NCBI RefSeq assembly: GCF_038405225.1
Contig: NZ_CP151657.1
Span: 434,001 to 498,000, forward strand
Source of the DNA: Arthrobacter citreus
GTDB taxonomy: Bacteria > Actinomycetota > Actinomycetes > Actinomycetales > Micrococcaceae
Direction of reading: 5' to 3'
Length of the DNA stretch: 64,000 nt
In this document: positions 45,924-54,481 of the stretch, piece by piece
Position numbering within the stretch: position 1 is the first letter of the stretch
How the letters are laid out: every line of letters starts with the position of its first letter
Translations under genes and position numbers: made by a program
Notes under the pieces: model-generated
What the model was told of the DNA's origin: nothing
Seen by the model: only the letters and a program-made list of their open reading frames with translations
The model's database searches: none

Positions 45924-47384
45924 TTACTTGCCTGTTCCCGCGGACTTGGTTTCTGGATCCTTGCCCGCCGGTACTGTGGGCTTGCCTGCCGGTACTGCGG
46001 TTTTGGTTGCCTGTACGGTCCCTGACGGCTCTGCCTTGCCCGGGCCGGAGGCCGGATGCTTCGTGGGGGACGTGGAGCCGGGGACGGGGCCGGGGCCGGG
46101 CTTGGCATGGGGGAGCGGCTGGGCCGGCAGCGCCGTGACCCGGGCGATGGGGCCCGTGGCGTCGCCGGGTTCCGGGACCTGGGCAGCTGCAGCCGTGGAA
46201 ATCGGTGTCACACTGACGCGGTCCGAGCCGGGGCTTACCGACACGGCCTTGGCGGCCGGCTGACTTGTGGGGGCGGCCGGACTCTTTGACGCTGCTGCGC
46301 TTGGGTCCGAAGGGTCCTTCTCCTGAGCGGGGCGGGCAGCGGAGTGCGGGGCGGTACTGGCCACGGCCTGCTCCTGGGCAGCCGCAGCCCCGGCGGCTTC
46401 CTGCTCGGCCGAGACGGCGGCAGCCTTGGCGGCTGCCGCTGCCTCCGCTTCCTGAGCCTTGGCGGCAGCATCCTGTTCGAGGATGTCCGCTTCCAGGGTG
46501 GCCAGCATTTCTTCGGCTTCGGCAACCATCGCCGGGTTCTCGGCTGCGACGCCGCGCACCAGCCACTGGGCCAGGGCGAACTCGGCGGACAGCGCCGCGC
46601 GGCGTATCAGATGCGGGTCGGGAGTCTCGGGCCGTGCCGCGTTATACGCCGCATGCACGGCTTCCGTGAACGCGGGATCGTTTGCGGCAACCAGCCAGGC
46701 AAAGTCGTCCGCGGGATCACCGATGCGCAGATCGGTCCAGCCGGTAACCGCACTGATGCGTCCGTTGGAAACGAGGAGGTTGTCTTCGTGCAGGTCGCCG
46801 TGCACCACGGACGGATTGAACCGCCACAGGGTGACGTCCTCCAGGGCATGCTCCCAGCGGCGCAGCAGCACCGGGGGAATCTTGCCGGTGGTGGCGGCCT
46901 GGTCCAGTTCGTTGAGCTTGCGCTGCCGGAATTCGTTGGCGGAGTAGCTGGGGAGGTCCGCGTCGTTCACCAGGTCCTGGGGCAGGCTGTGGATGGCGGC
47001 CATGGCCCGTCCCACCTCCAGCGGCAAAGCTCCGCCTTCAGCCACCAGCGAATCGATGTCCCGGGTGGATCCCGGCAGATGCGAGTAAACAAATGTGCAC
47101 AGGTCGCCCTGCCGGACGGTCCCGGCAACATGCGGAAGCGCGAAGGGCAGCTCCGCCCGGACAGCGGGGACAAACGCCCGCAGCACCAGCAGCTCGGTTT
47201 CCAGTCTCATGCTGGCATCAACGTGCTTGGGGGAACGTACCCGCCACTGCTTTCCTGCTTCGTCAACCAGCACGGCAGCGTCGAAGTCCGCAGCGTCGTC
47301 GGGGGAGCCGGCTACGCCGGTGGGGGCCAGCCCGGGGACGGCGGCGCTGGCCATAGCGGCCAATTCCATGGGGGTGCGTTTCAC
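45924..47384 (-). CDS. Aminoglycoside phosphotransferase-like protein with long low-complexity tail
   Basis: A 486-residue protein whose first about 290 residues have the APH/choline-kinase-like fold. The catalytic loop VVHGDLHEDNLLV is intact near 195-207, but the metal-binding DFG/DxD position reads GWTDLRIGDPADDFAWL, with Gly-Trp-Thr before the Asp, so activity is uncertain. The remaining about 190 residues are an Ala/Glu stretch that may be a coiled coil, then a Pro/Ala/Lys/Thr-rich disordered tail. The GTG at 47384 (KRTPMELAAMASA) is seven bases after TACGGT; ORFs from 47456 or 47423 are longer but lack supporting signals. Divergent from nudC. Substrate unknown; resistance is not implied. 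Confidence 0.75.
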   Translation of the reverse strand: MKRTPMELAAMASAAVPGLAPTGVAGSPDDAADFDAAVLVDEAGKQWRVRSPKHVDASMRLETELLVLRAFVPAVRAELPFALPHVAGTVRQGDLCTFVYSHLPGSTRDIDSLVAEGGALPLEVGRAMAAIHSLPQDLVNDADLPSYSANEFRQRKLNELDQAATTGKIPPVLLRRWEHALEDVTLWRFNPSVVHGDLHEDNLLVSNGRISAVTGWTDLRIGDPADDFAWLVAANDPAFTEAVHAAYNAARPETPDPHLIRRAALSAEFALAQWLVRGVAAENPAMVAEAEEMLATLEADILEQDAAAKAQEAEAAAAAKAAAVSAEQEAAGAAAAQEQAVASTAPHSAARPAQEKDPSDPSAAASKSPAAPTSQPAAKAVSVSPGSDRVSVTPISTAAAAQVPEPGDATGPIARVTALPAQPLPHAKPGPGPVPGSTSPTKHPASGPGKAEPSGTVQATKTAVPAGKPTVPAGKDPETKSAGTGK

Positions 47385-47391
47385 ATCTTCA

Positions 47392-47397
47392 ACCGTA
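47392..47397 (-). promoter_or_regulatory. Leaderless -10 box of the phosphotransferase-like gene (TACGGT-N7-GTG)
   Basis: On the minus strand TACGGT is followed by TGAAGAT and the GTG at 47382-47384. The divergent nudC gene has the identical hexamer. Confidence 0.4.
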
Positions 47398-47513
47398 GAG
47401 GTAGATGTGGCACGAATAACCATAGGCTGGCGGCGAGTCGCCGGATGCGTGAGCAATAACTCAGCACGGGCAGGTAGTCCTGTTCCAACTACAGGTTGGG
47501 GGGTGCAAGTCAG

Positions 47514-47519
47514 TACGGT
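47514..47519 (+). promoter_or_regulatory. Leaderless -10 box of nudC (TACGGT-N6-ATG)
   Basis: TACGGT is followed by AGAGAC and the ATG at 47526. Just upstream lies the small palindrome CCAAC-TACAG-GTTGG (47484-47498), a possible operator. Confidence 0.45.
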
Positions 47520-47525
47520 AGAGAC

Positions 47526-48491
47526 ATGAGCAGCCCAGCACCGTCAGCAGTTGTACCCCCTCTTGGAATTTTGCCGCTGGCCCGGACCGCAGTGGACCGC
47601 GGATCGGACCGGCGTGTGGCCCCGGACCTGTTCGAGCAGATCCGCGAGAACCCGGGCACCCGCGTTATGTACATGGCCGGCGGCAAGGCCCTGATCAGCG
47701 ACACCGAGGTTGTGCTGGCTCCTGTTGCCGAGGCCGGTTTTGGTGATGGTCCCGTGTACCTGGGCCGCATCCTTGCCGACGCCCAGGAACCGGCCGGCAC
47801 CGACGTCGTGCTGGTCACCCTCGCGGAGGAGGATCCCCTGCTGGAAACCGACGGTGCCCGGTGGGCAGCGCTGCGGGAGGTGGCGGTGCTGCTCGGCGAG
47901 CTTGACGCCGCCCTGTTTGTGCAGGCCGCGGCGGTCTCCAACTGGCACGCGGTCCATACCCACTGTCCGCGCTGCGGCGCCCCCACCGTACCGGAACAGG
48001 GCGGCTGGGTCCGCCGCTGCACCGAGGACGGAAGCCAGCACTTCCCGCGGACGGATCCGGCCATCATCGTTGCCGTTACCGACCCTGATGACCGCATCCT
48101 GCTGGGATCGGCCGCTGCATGGAAGGGAAACCGGTACTCCACCCTGGCGGGATTCGTCGAGCCCGGGGAATCCCTGGAAGGCGCGGTGATCCGGGAAATT
48201 GCCGAGGAATCCGGCCTGGTGGTCCACTCGCCGCAGTACCTGGGCTCGCAGCCCTGGCCGTTCCCGTGCTCCCTGATGCTGGGTTTCACCGCCCGGACCG
48301 AGGACCCCGCAGCCGCCGTTCATGACGGCGTCGAAATCTCCGATGTCCGCTGGTTCACCCGGGATGAGCTCCGCGACGCCGTCGGCAGCGGTGAAATCAC
48401 CATCGCCAGCGGGATTTCCATTGCCCGGAACCTGATTGAGCGCTGGTACGGAGGGCCGATCGCCGAACCGGAAACCGGAGCCGGGGTATGA
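47526..48491 (+). CDS. nudC: NAD(+)/NADH diphosphatase NudC
   Basis: Nudix hydrolase that cleaves NADH and removes NAD caps from RNA. The 321-residue protein has an N-terminal domain, a zinc-ribbon segment (HTHCPRCGAP and CTEDGSQHFPR near 148-180), the full Nudix box beginning GFVEPGESLEGAVIREIAEE (near 212) and, downstream, the NudC-specific SQPWPFP motif that selects NADH. Only three cysteines of the ribbon are seen, with a His in reach as fourth ligand. The ATG at 47526 fits a leaderless transcript. It overlaps uvrD2 by 4 bases; M. tuberculosis has nudC (Rv3199c) beside uvrD2 (Rv3198c). Confidence 0.92.
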   Translation: MSSPAPSAVVPPLGILPLARTAVDRGSDRRVAPDLFEQIRENPGTRVMYMAGGKALISDTEVVLAPVAEAGFGDGPVYLGRILADAQEPAGTDVVLVTLAEEDPLLETDGARWAALREVAVLLGELDAALFVQAAAVSNWHAVHTHCPRCGAPTVPEQGGWVRRCTEDGSQHFPRTDPAIIVAVTDPDDRILLGSAAAWKGNRYSTLAGFVEPGESLEGAVIREIAEESGLVVHSPQYLGSQPWPFPCSLMLGFTARTEDPAAAVHDGVEISDVRWFTRDELRDAVGSGEITIASGISIARNLIERWYGGPIAEPETGAGV

Positions 48492-50605
48492 GCGGGACCT
48501 CTGTCGAGGCTCGGATCCTGGCCGGGCTGGATGATGAGCAGCGCGAAGTGGCCACCTCCCTGACCGGGCCGCTGTGCGTGCTCGCAGGAGCCGGCACCGG
48601 CAAGACCCGGGCCATCACGCACCGGATGGCCTACGGCGTCCACACCGGCGTATACAAACCCCAGCGCGTGCTCGCCGTGACCTTCACCGCCCGGGCCGCC
48701 GCGGAAATGCGGACCCGCCTGCGGGATCTCGGCGCCGGGGGAGTCCAGGCCAAAACCTTCCATGCCGCAGCGCTGAAGCAGCTGCAGTACTTTTGGCCGC
48801 AGACCGTTGGCGGGCAGATGCCGGACCTGCTCAGCCACAAGGCCCAGTTCATTGCCGAGGCCGCGCGCCGCCTGCGCCTGTCCACCGACCGCGCCGCCAT
48901 CCGTGACGTTGCGGCCGAAATCGAGTGGGCCAAGGTTTCCATGCTCACCCCCGAGAGCTACGTGTCCGCCGCCAAGGACCGCGACGCTCCCGCCGGTTTT
49001 GACCACATTGCCATTTCGCGGATCTTCCAAGCCTACGAAGACGTCAAAGTGGACCGCAACGTCATCGACTTCGAGGACGTCCTGCTGATCACCGTGGGCA
49101 TCCTGCAGGAGGACGCCCGGGTGGCCGCAACGGTCCGGGATCAGTACCGGCACTTCGTGGTGGATGAGTACCAGGACGTTTCCCCGCTCCAGCAGCGGTT
49201 GCTGGACCTGTGGCTGGGCGGACGCGACGAGCTGTGCGTGGTGGGCGACTCCAGCCAGACCATTTATTCCTTCACCGGTGCCACCTCCAAGCACCTGCTC
49301 GGTTTCCCCTCCCGCTTCCCCGAGGCGCCGATCGTCAAGCTCGTCCGGGACTACCGCTCCACGCCCCAGGTGGTGGGCCTGGCCAACCGCATCCTCGCGG
49401 CCCGCACGGCCGAGGGAGAGCGCTCGCGGTTTGCCCCGCCATGGCCCAAACCGCTGGAGCTGATAGCCCAGCGCCCCGCCGGCCCGGAACCCACCTTCAC
49501 TGAGTGCGCCGACGACGACGCCGAGGCCGCCTCCGTGGCGGAACGCATCAAGGCGCTGATCAAGGACGGCGTGCAGCCGGCCGAGATTGCCATCCTGTTC
49601 CGCACCAACGGGCAGTCCCAGGCCTATGAACAGGCGCTGACCACCGCGGGCATCGGTTATCAGCTGCGCGGCGGCGAGCGGTTCTTCGCCCGGCGCGAGG
49701 TGCGCGACTCCATGGCGCAGCTGCGTGCAGCCTCCCGGGCCGTGGGCAACGACCCGGTGCCGCAGCTGGTGCGGGACATCCTGGTGTCCCTGGGGTACAG
49801 CCCTGAGGCTCCGGCCGGCGGCGGAGCCGTCCGGGAGAAGTGGGAGTCCCTGGCCGCCCTCGTGGCACTGGCCGATGAGCTTCACGCCGCCCGCACGCAG
49901 GACCCCGACGCCATTTTTACGCTGATGGACTTCGTAGCCGAGCTCGACGAGCGTGCCGCCTCACAGCACGCGCCGACCGTCCAGGGCGTCACGCTGGCAT
50001 CGCTGCACTCGGCCAAGGGCCTGGAGTGGGACGCGGTGTTCCTGGTGGGACTGAGCGAGGGACTGATGCCGATTTCCTTCGCAGATACCCCCGAGGCAGT
50101 GGATGAAGAGCGCCGCCTGCTGTACGTGGGCATCACCCGTGCCAGGGAACACCTGCACCTGTCCTGGTCCACCGCACGGACCCCGGGCGGCAGGGCGAAC
50201 CGGAAACCGTCGCGGTTCCTGGACGGGCTCCGTCCGCAAACGGCCCGGGACGTCCAGCGCACGGCGGCTCCGAAGACCGCATCGCGCCGCAAGGCCAGCG
50301 GTCCGGCCAAGTGCCGTGTCTGCGGAACGCTGCTGACCACGGGTTCGGAACGCAAGGTGGGACGCTGCGCAGAGTGCCCGGTGACCTACGAGGAAAGCAC
50401 CTTCGACGCACTGCGGGAGTGGCGCCGCGCCGCGGCTTCCGAAGCCGGTGTCCCGGCCTTTGTCGTGTTCACCGATTCCACCCTGGTGGCCATCGCCGAG
50501 GACCGGCCGCCGTCATTGAACCGGCTGGCCACCCTTCCCGGCGTCGGTCCCTCCAAACTGGAACGCTACGGGGAAGCCGTCCTGCGCGTGCTGGCGGACA
50601 ACTAG
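48488..50605 (+). CDS. uvrD2: ATP-dependent DNA helicase UvrD2 (with HRDC domain)
   Basis: Superfamily 1 3'-5' DNA helicase; essential in mycobacteria. The 705-residue protein has Walker A AGAGTGKTRAITHRM (about 33-47), VTFTARAAAEMRTRL, VVDEYQDVSPLQQ near 224, GDSSQTIYSFTGA, LHSAKGLEWDAVFL and YVGITRAREHLHLSW. Then comes the feature that separates UvrD2 from UvrD1: a four-cysteine motif (CRVC and CAEC, near 609-630) and a C-terminal HRDC domain with LATLPGVGPSKLERYGEAVL. It starts inside the end of nudC (ATGA). It converges on the E1-like gene across a tract of GC-rich tandem repeats. Confidence 0.93.
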   Translation: MSGTSVEARILAGLDDEQREVATSLTGPLCVLAGAGTGKTRAITHRMAYGVHTGVYKPQRVLAVTFTARAAAEMRTRLRDLGAGGVQAKTFHAAALKQLQYFWPQTVGGQMPDLLSHKAQFIAEAARRLRLSTDRAAIRDVAAEIEWAKVSMLTPESYVSAAKDRDAPAGFDHIAISRIFQAYEDVKVDRNVIDFEDVLLITVGILQEDARVAATVRDQYRHFVVDEYQDVSPLQQRLLDLWLGGRDELCVVGDSSQTIYSFTGATSKHLLGFPSRFPEAPIVKLVRDYRSTPQVVGLANRILAARTAEGERSRFAPPWPKPLELIAQRPAGPEPTFTECADDDAEAASVAERIKALIKDGVQPAEIAILFRTNGQSQAYEQALTTAGIGYQLRGGERFFARREVRDSMAQLRAASRAVGNDPVPQLVRDILVSLGYSPEAPAGGGAVREKWESLAALVALADELHAARTQDPDAIFTLMDFVAELDERAASQHAPTVQGVTLASLHSAKGLEWDAVFLVGLSEGLMPISFADTPEAVDEERRLLYVGITRAREHLHLSWSTARTPGGRANRKPSRFLDGLRPQTARDVQRTAAPKTASRRKASGPAKCRVCGTLLTTGSERKVGRCAECPVTYEESTFDALREWRRAAASEAGVPAFVVFTDSTLVAIAEDRPPSLNRLATLPGVGPSKLERYGEAVLRVLADN

Positions 50606-50614
50606 GGCGCCCGC

Positions 50615-50694
50615 CCGGCCACCCCGCGGGCCGGCCACCCCGCGGGCCGGCCACCCAGCGGCCCGGCTGCCAGAGGCCGGCCGCCAGAGGGCCG
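50615..50694. repeat. 16-bp GC-rich tandem repeat between uvrD2 and the E1-like gene
   Basis: CCGGCCACCCCGCGGG is repeated perfectly at 50615-50630 and 50631-50646, and then in degenerate form at 50647-50662 and 50663-50678 with further relics to about 50694. It fills nearly the whole 96-base convergent gap and could form strong hairpins (CCGCGG, GGCCGG). Confidence 0.85.
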
Positions 50695-50701
50695 GACGCC
50701 G

Positions 50702-51760
50702 TCAGGACGCCCGTGCCGGGGAGTCCTGGTGCTGCAGCCGGCACCCGCAGCCGGGGTGAAACGAGAGGCTTTTCTGTCCGAGATACCCGTCCGCCGCCCG
50801 CAGCGACACCACGGCGGACCACGTGGTTGGTTCGACAACACCGTCCAGGAAGGCCAGCACCTGCCCTGCGGCGATGCCGGCGGCAACAACCGCCGCCGAC
50901 GTTTCAACTCCGCTGGGTGCGGCCTCGATGCGCTGCCGGGCCAGGGCTTCCGCCGCGGAGTACCACGCGCTGTTCCCGTCTGCCTGCTGCCGGTCCAGGC
51001 ATTCAAGGCAAGGGGTCAGTCCCGGAACCACCAGCGGACCGACGTCGACTCCGGTCTCCCGCACGGTGACCGTCAGGTGCGGATGTTCGCTGGCCGGGCC
51101 CGTGCTCCGTCCGGTTGGGGGTTCAGTCCCCATCCGGACCCCCAGATCCAGGTGCGCCCGCACGGTGCCCGGGGAACTGATGAGCACCTGGACCGTGGGA
51201 TCCAGCCGGTAAATGTGCCGTTTCACGGCTTGGGCCCGGCGCATGCCCTGATCTGTCAGCGGGTATCCCGGTCCAATGTCGGTGGGGAGCACCACCCCCG
51301 GGTCCGACAGCACCAGGGTCCCCACCCCGGCACCGGCCAGAGTTTGGGCCAGCAGTGCTCCAATACGGCCCAAGCTGTTCACCTCCACCGCCGAGTGGGA
51401 CCGGCGCCGGAGAACGGATGAACCGTTGATGCGGTAGGCAGCCGAAAGGCGGCCGCTGTCAGCTGACAGGCGTTCTCCGCGCAGCGCCGGCACGGCGGAC
51501 TCGCCCGGCCCCGCCGTGTCCGGGAAGGGGAGGAGCACCGGGGACAGCGCCTGGGTCAGCGCGCGGGCACGCTGGGGCGGAACATTGTGGCGGCCGCCCT
51601 CGGCCATTTCCCTGCCGTCCTGCAGGCCCTCGCGGAGAGCAGCCAGAAAGGCCAGATCACTGTCCTGGAGTCCGCGCAGGACCAGGGCCTCCGGTCCCAG
51701 GCCAAACTGCCGGGCCGACGGCGATAGCGCCAGGACATGGAGTCCGGGGTTGATCCGCAC
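50702..51760 (-). CDS. E1-like ThiF-domain protein of the TOMM cyclodehydratase type, no YcaO partner
   Basis: A 352-residue protein whose build matches the C-protein of azoline-forming RiPP (TOMM) cyclodehydratases. Residues 1-90 (INPGLHVLALSPSARQFGLG and on) look like the winged-helix RRE peptide-binding domain. From about 100 the E1-like fold follows, with a diverged nucleotide loop (SLGRIGALLAQTLAGAGVGT). The structural zinc cysteines are PCLECLDRQQ near 270 and HPGCGC near the C-terminus. The E1 catalytic Arg/Gln and Cys contexts are not clear, so it may bind rather than activate a peptide. I chose the GTG at 51760 because of the AGGGAGG before it; a longer ORF would translate the upstream repeat. 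No YcaO gene and no precursor peptide was found. Function unknown. Confidence 0.75.
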   Translation of the reverse strand: MRINPGLHVLALSPSARQFGLGPEALVLRGLQDSDLAFLAALREGLQDGREMAEGGRHNVPPQRARALTQALSPVLLPFPDTAGPGESAVPALRGERLSADSGRLSAAYRINGSSVLRRRSHSAVEVNSLGRIGALLAQTLAGAGVGTLVLSDPGVVLPTDIGPGYPLTDQGMRRAQAVKRHIYRLDPTVQVLISSPGTVRAHLDLGVRMGTEPPTGRSTGPASEHPHLTVTVRETGVDVGPLVVPGLTPCLECLDRQQADGNSAWYSAAEALARQRIEAAPSGVETSAAVVAAGIAAGQVLAFLDGVVEPTTWSAVVSLRAADGYLGQKSLSFHPGCGCRLQHQDSPARAS

Positions 51761-51770
51761 GGGGACCTCC

Positions 51771-51808
51771 CTGTTGGTAGCCGGTCCGCCTGTTGGTAGC
51801 CGGTCCGC
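51771..51808. repeat. Perfect 19-bp tandem duplication upstream of the E1-like gene
   Basis: CTGTTGGTAGCCGGTCCGC occurs at 51771-51789 and again at 51790-51808. It lies directly before the ribosome site of the minus-strand E1-like gene, so it would be in its leader. Confidence 0.9.
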
Positions 51809-51900
51809 GCAGGCGCCGATGGCCTGCGAAGCCATCTTGGCATGCGGTTCCGGTCGTCATCCGGTTATCCACAGGGGCCGGAGCGTGCCCCGGCCTCGCC

Positions 51901-51906
51901 TAGGGT
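51901..51906 (+). promoter_or_regulatory. Leaderless -10 box of the DUF45 peptidase gene (TAGGGT-N6-ATG)
   Basis: TAGGGT is followed by TAAGAC and the ATG at 51913, with no ribosome site. Confidence 0.45.
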
Positions 51907-51912
51907 TAAGAC

Positions 51913-52593
51913 ATGCCTTCAGGACAAACCCGCCCCGCGAAGCACCGCCTGCAGCCGGCCGTTCCGGCCGCTTCGGTGTCCGCCGCCTCATCCGCCGCGC
52001 GGGCCGAGGTGCCACTGGTGACCAGCACGGGGATTCCCATTGAAGTGCGCCGCTCAGCCAAGCGCCGCCGCACGGTCAACGCCGCCTTCCGTGATGGAAA
52101 AGCTGTGATTTCCATTCCGGGACACTTTACGAAAGTCCAAGAGGCGGAATGGGTCCGGCGCATGGTGACCCGGCTGGAGCAGCGCACCGCCGCAGCGCCT
52201 CCGGCCGGTCCCGGGGCCGCAGCGGATCAGCTCGCCGACCGGGCGGCCGAACTGTCCCGGCGCTATCTGCGTGGGGCAGCGCAGCCGGTGTCGGTGCGCT
52301 GGGTGGGGAACCAGAACTCCCGCTGGGGTTCGGCCACGCCGGCCCGCGGCACCATCAGGCTTTCCGACAAGCTGCAGGGAATGCCGGCCTGGGTTCAGGA
52401 CTATGTGCTGCTGCATGAATTGGCGCACCTGATCGAGGCCTCACATTCAGCGGCGTTCTGGCGCCTGCTGGAGTCCTATCCGCACACCGAAACCGCCAAG
52501 GCCTATCTGCAGGGAGCGGCGTTCGCCAGCTCGCGGGGGCTTGAAGGCAACATGCAGGAGGACCAGGGCGCCGAAGAGCCCGGGGATCTGTAG
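51913..52593 (+). CDS. YgjP-like metallopeptidase (DUF45, SprT/M48-like)
   Basis: Putative zinc peptidase of 226 residues. After an Ala/Pro-rich leader of about 35 residues comes the DUF45 core: IEVRRSAKRRRTVNAAFRDG, then VSVRWVGNQNSRWGSATPA and the zinc motif LLHELAHLIEASHSAAFW near 172-189 (HExxH with a further His). No signal peptide or membrane span is seen, so it is cytosolic. Such proteins are widespread but uncharacterised. It is divergent from the E1-like gene across 152 bases and converges on the DUF2342 metalloprotease gene. Confidence 0.83.
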   Translation: MPSGQTRPAKHRLQPAVPAASVSAASSAARAEVPLVTSTGIPIEVRRSAKRRRTVNAAFRDGKAVISIPGHFTKVQEAEWVRRMVTRLEQRTAAAPPAGPGAAADQLADRAAELSRRYLRGAAQPVSVRWVGNQNSRWGSATPARGTIRLSDKLQGMPAWVQDYVLLHELAHLIEASHSAAFWRLLESYPHTETAKAYLQGAAFASSRGLEGNMQEDQGAEEPGDL

Positions 52594-52608
52594 CCGGTCA
52601 AAAACGCA

Positions 52609-52642
52609 GTGAGCCCGGCAGCCGAAGGGCTGCCGGGCTCAC
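52609..52642. terminator. Terminator between the two metallopeptidase genes
   Basis: GTGAGCCCGGCAGCC and its perfect complement (15 bp) enclose GAAG. On the minus strand a TTTTT run follows at 52600-52604, so it ends the DUF2342 gene; on the plus strand it lies 15 bases after the DUF45 stop. Confidence 0.88.
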
Positions 52643-52657
52643 ACTGTGCCGGGTGGA

Positions 52658-54187
52658 TCAGGCCTGCGGTGCTCCGCCCTTGCCGGAATCCGTGCCGTCG
52701 CCGTCGTCCTCGGGCTTGTCATTCTCCTGGCCGGCGTCAGGCGTGCCGGCCTCATCTGTGGCACCGTCTTCCGGCGCGTCAGTCTTGCCGCCGGCAATCT
52801 CGTCGCCGGCAACCTCGTCACCGGCGGCCGTGTCATCGCCGTCGCCTTCCGGTGTGTCGAATCCGCCGTTCAGGAGCCGCTCAAGGGCAGCATCGACGTC
52901 GGAATCGGAAGCATCCAGCAGCTCGCGCCGCTTGCTGAAGCCCTTCGGATCATCCAGGTCCTTGGATGTGGGCATGAGGTCCGGATGCTCCCACACGGCG
53001 TCCCGGCCCTCGATGCCGCGCTCCTCGCGGAGCTGGGACCACAGGGCGGCAGCGTCGCGGAGCCGGCGGGGGCGAAGTTCCAGTCCCACCAGGGAGGAGA
53101 AGGTGTGCTCGGCCGGGCCGCCGCTCGCGCGGCGGCGGCGGATCATTTCCCGCAGGGCACCCGCGGAGGGAAGGTTTGCCGTTGCCGCAGCCGTGACCTC
53201 GTCAACCCAGCCTTCCACCAGGGCGAGGGCGGTTTCGAGGCGTTCCAGGGCGGCGTCCTGCGCGGCCGTCCGCTCCGGTTGGAACACGCCGCCGGACAGG
53301 GCCTCCTGAATGGATTCCGGGTTGGAGGGGTCCAGATCCCGGGCCACTTCCTCGATCTTGGAAATGTCGATGTGGATGCCGCGGGCGTAGCTTTCGATGG
53401 TGCCGAAAAGGTGGCCGGCCAGCCAGGGCGCATGCGTGAAGAGCCGGGCGTGCGCGGCTTCCCGAACTGCAAGGTAGAGCCGGATCTCCGTTGCCGGGAT
53501 GTCCAGGCCCTCGCCGAACTTCGCGACGTTTGCCGGCAGCAGGGCCATGGTCCCGCCTGCCAGGGGAAGTCCGATGTCAGTTGAGCTGACAACTTCCTTG
53601 GAGAGGGCCCCGACAGCCTGCCCGAGCTGGATGCCGAACATGGCGCCGCCCATGTTGGCGAGCATCGAGGAGGCCCCGCCCATCATGGATTTCATTTCTT
53701 CGGGCATCTGCGTGCTGATGGCGTTGGAGAGGGCCTGGGAAATGCTCACGGCAACGGGTTCGGTCAGCCGCTTCCAGGAGTCCATGGTGGCTTCGACCCA
53801 TTCGGCACGGCTCCAGGCCTTGCCGAGCGCGGAGGTGGAGGCAAAGTCGGTGACCGGATCAAGCCACAGCTGTGCAACGTGCAGCGCCTCGTCCACCTCC
53901 CGGCCCTGAGCGGGGAGTACCGAGGGATCGCTGTCGGTGGCGGCAACCCGGCGGGCATTGTCCTTGGCCAGCTGCCAGTTGACCGGTCCGTCCGACGGCG
54001 CACTGAACATGGCCTGGACCTGCTGGAAGATCATTGCCATGGCATTGGGGTCGGAGGGCAGTCCTGCTGCCTTCGCCAGTTCCTGCGGGTCCATGCCTCC
54101 GGCGCCTGCTCCGCCAAACAGGCGGGCGAGCATCTCGGAGAGCGGATCCTGGGGCGTCTCGCCGGGGTCGGAAGGGTTCGAACTCAT
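52658..54187 (-). CDS. Zinc-dependent metalloprotease-fold protein (DUF2342)
   Basis: A 509-residue member of a largely actinobacterial family annotated as zincin-like (Rv3195 in M. tuberculosis, as I recall). The helical core contains GIQLGQAVGALSKEVVSSTD and EIRLYLAVREAAHARLFTHA (around residues 230-250), where REAAH stands in place of a standard HExxH. The last about 90 residues form an acidic, Asp/Glu/Gly-rich tail with VAGDEIAGGKTD repeats. The ATG at 54187 follows GGTGG; longer frames run into the neighbouring promoter region. Proteolytic activity is not demonstrated by the sequence alone. It is divergent from the PDZ-Lon protease gene. Confidence 0.82.
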   Translation of the reverse strand: MSSNPSDPGETPQDPLSEMLARLFGGAGAGGMDPQELAKAAGLPSDPNAMAMIFQQVQAMFSAPSDGPVNWQLAKDNARRVAATDSDPSVLPAQGREVDEALHVAQLWLDPVTDFASTSALGKAWSRAEWVEATMDSWKRLTEPVAVSISQALSNAISTQMPEEMKSMMGGASSMLANMGGAMFGIQLGQAVGALSKEVVSSTDIGLPLAGGTMALLPANVAKFGEGLDIPATEIRLYLAVREAAHARLFTHAPWLAGHLFGTIESYARGIHIDISKIEEVARDLDPSNPESIQEALSGGVFQPERTAAQDAALERLETALALVEGWVDEVTAAATANLPSAGALREMIRRRRASGGPAEHTFSSLVGLELRPRRLRDAAALWSQLREERGIEGRDAVWEHPDLMPTSKDLDDPKGFSKRRELLDASDSDVDAALERLLNGGFDTPEGDGDDTAAGDEVAGDEIAGGKTDAPEDGATDEAGTPDAGQENDKPEDDGDGTDSGKGGAPQA

Positions 54188-54481
54188 GGATACCACCGGT
54201 CCTGTGGAAGATTGACGTGCATGACGCGGAGCAGGCAGCCGCGGATAGCGGACCTGGCTGCTCCGGACCATGGCCGGAAAACCGGACCATGGTTTCCTTA
54301 CGTTACCGGCAGCCCGGGATGCCTGTCCCGCATTCGCCGATTCGTTCGCTCATGGCAAAGCGGCCACAGGGCCAAACACCCGCGCGGAAAGGCACCGGCG
54401 GCGTAAGCTGGGTGGCAGCATCCGCCGTTTCAGCCTCAAGTGAGCTGCCTCGGGTTCCCACCTCAGAAAAGGGTTGGCCAC

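Noticed and set aside
45924-47384. Aminoglycoside resistance gene
   Set aside because: Only the general APH fold is seen, the metal motif is altered, and the setting beside nudC and uvrD2 is housekeeping rather than mobile.
48488-50701. whiB7 or mycoredoxin gene next to uvrD2 as in mycobacteria
   Set aside because: No frame with the WhiB four-cysteine pattern or a glutaredoxin-like CxxC protein occurs beside uvrD2 here.
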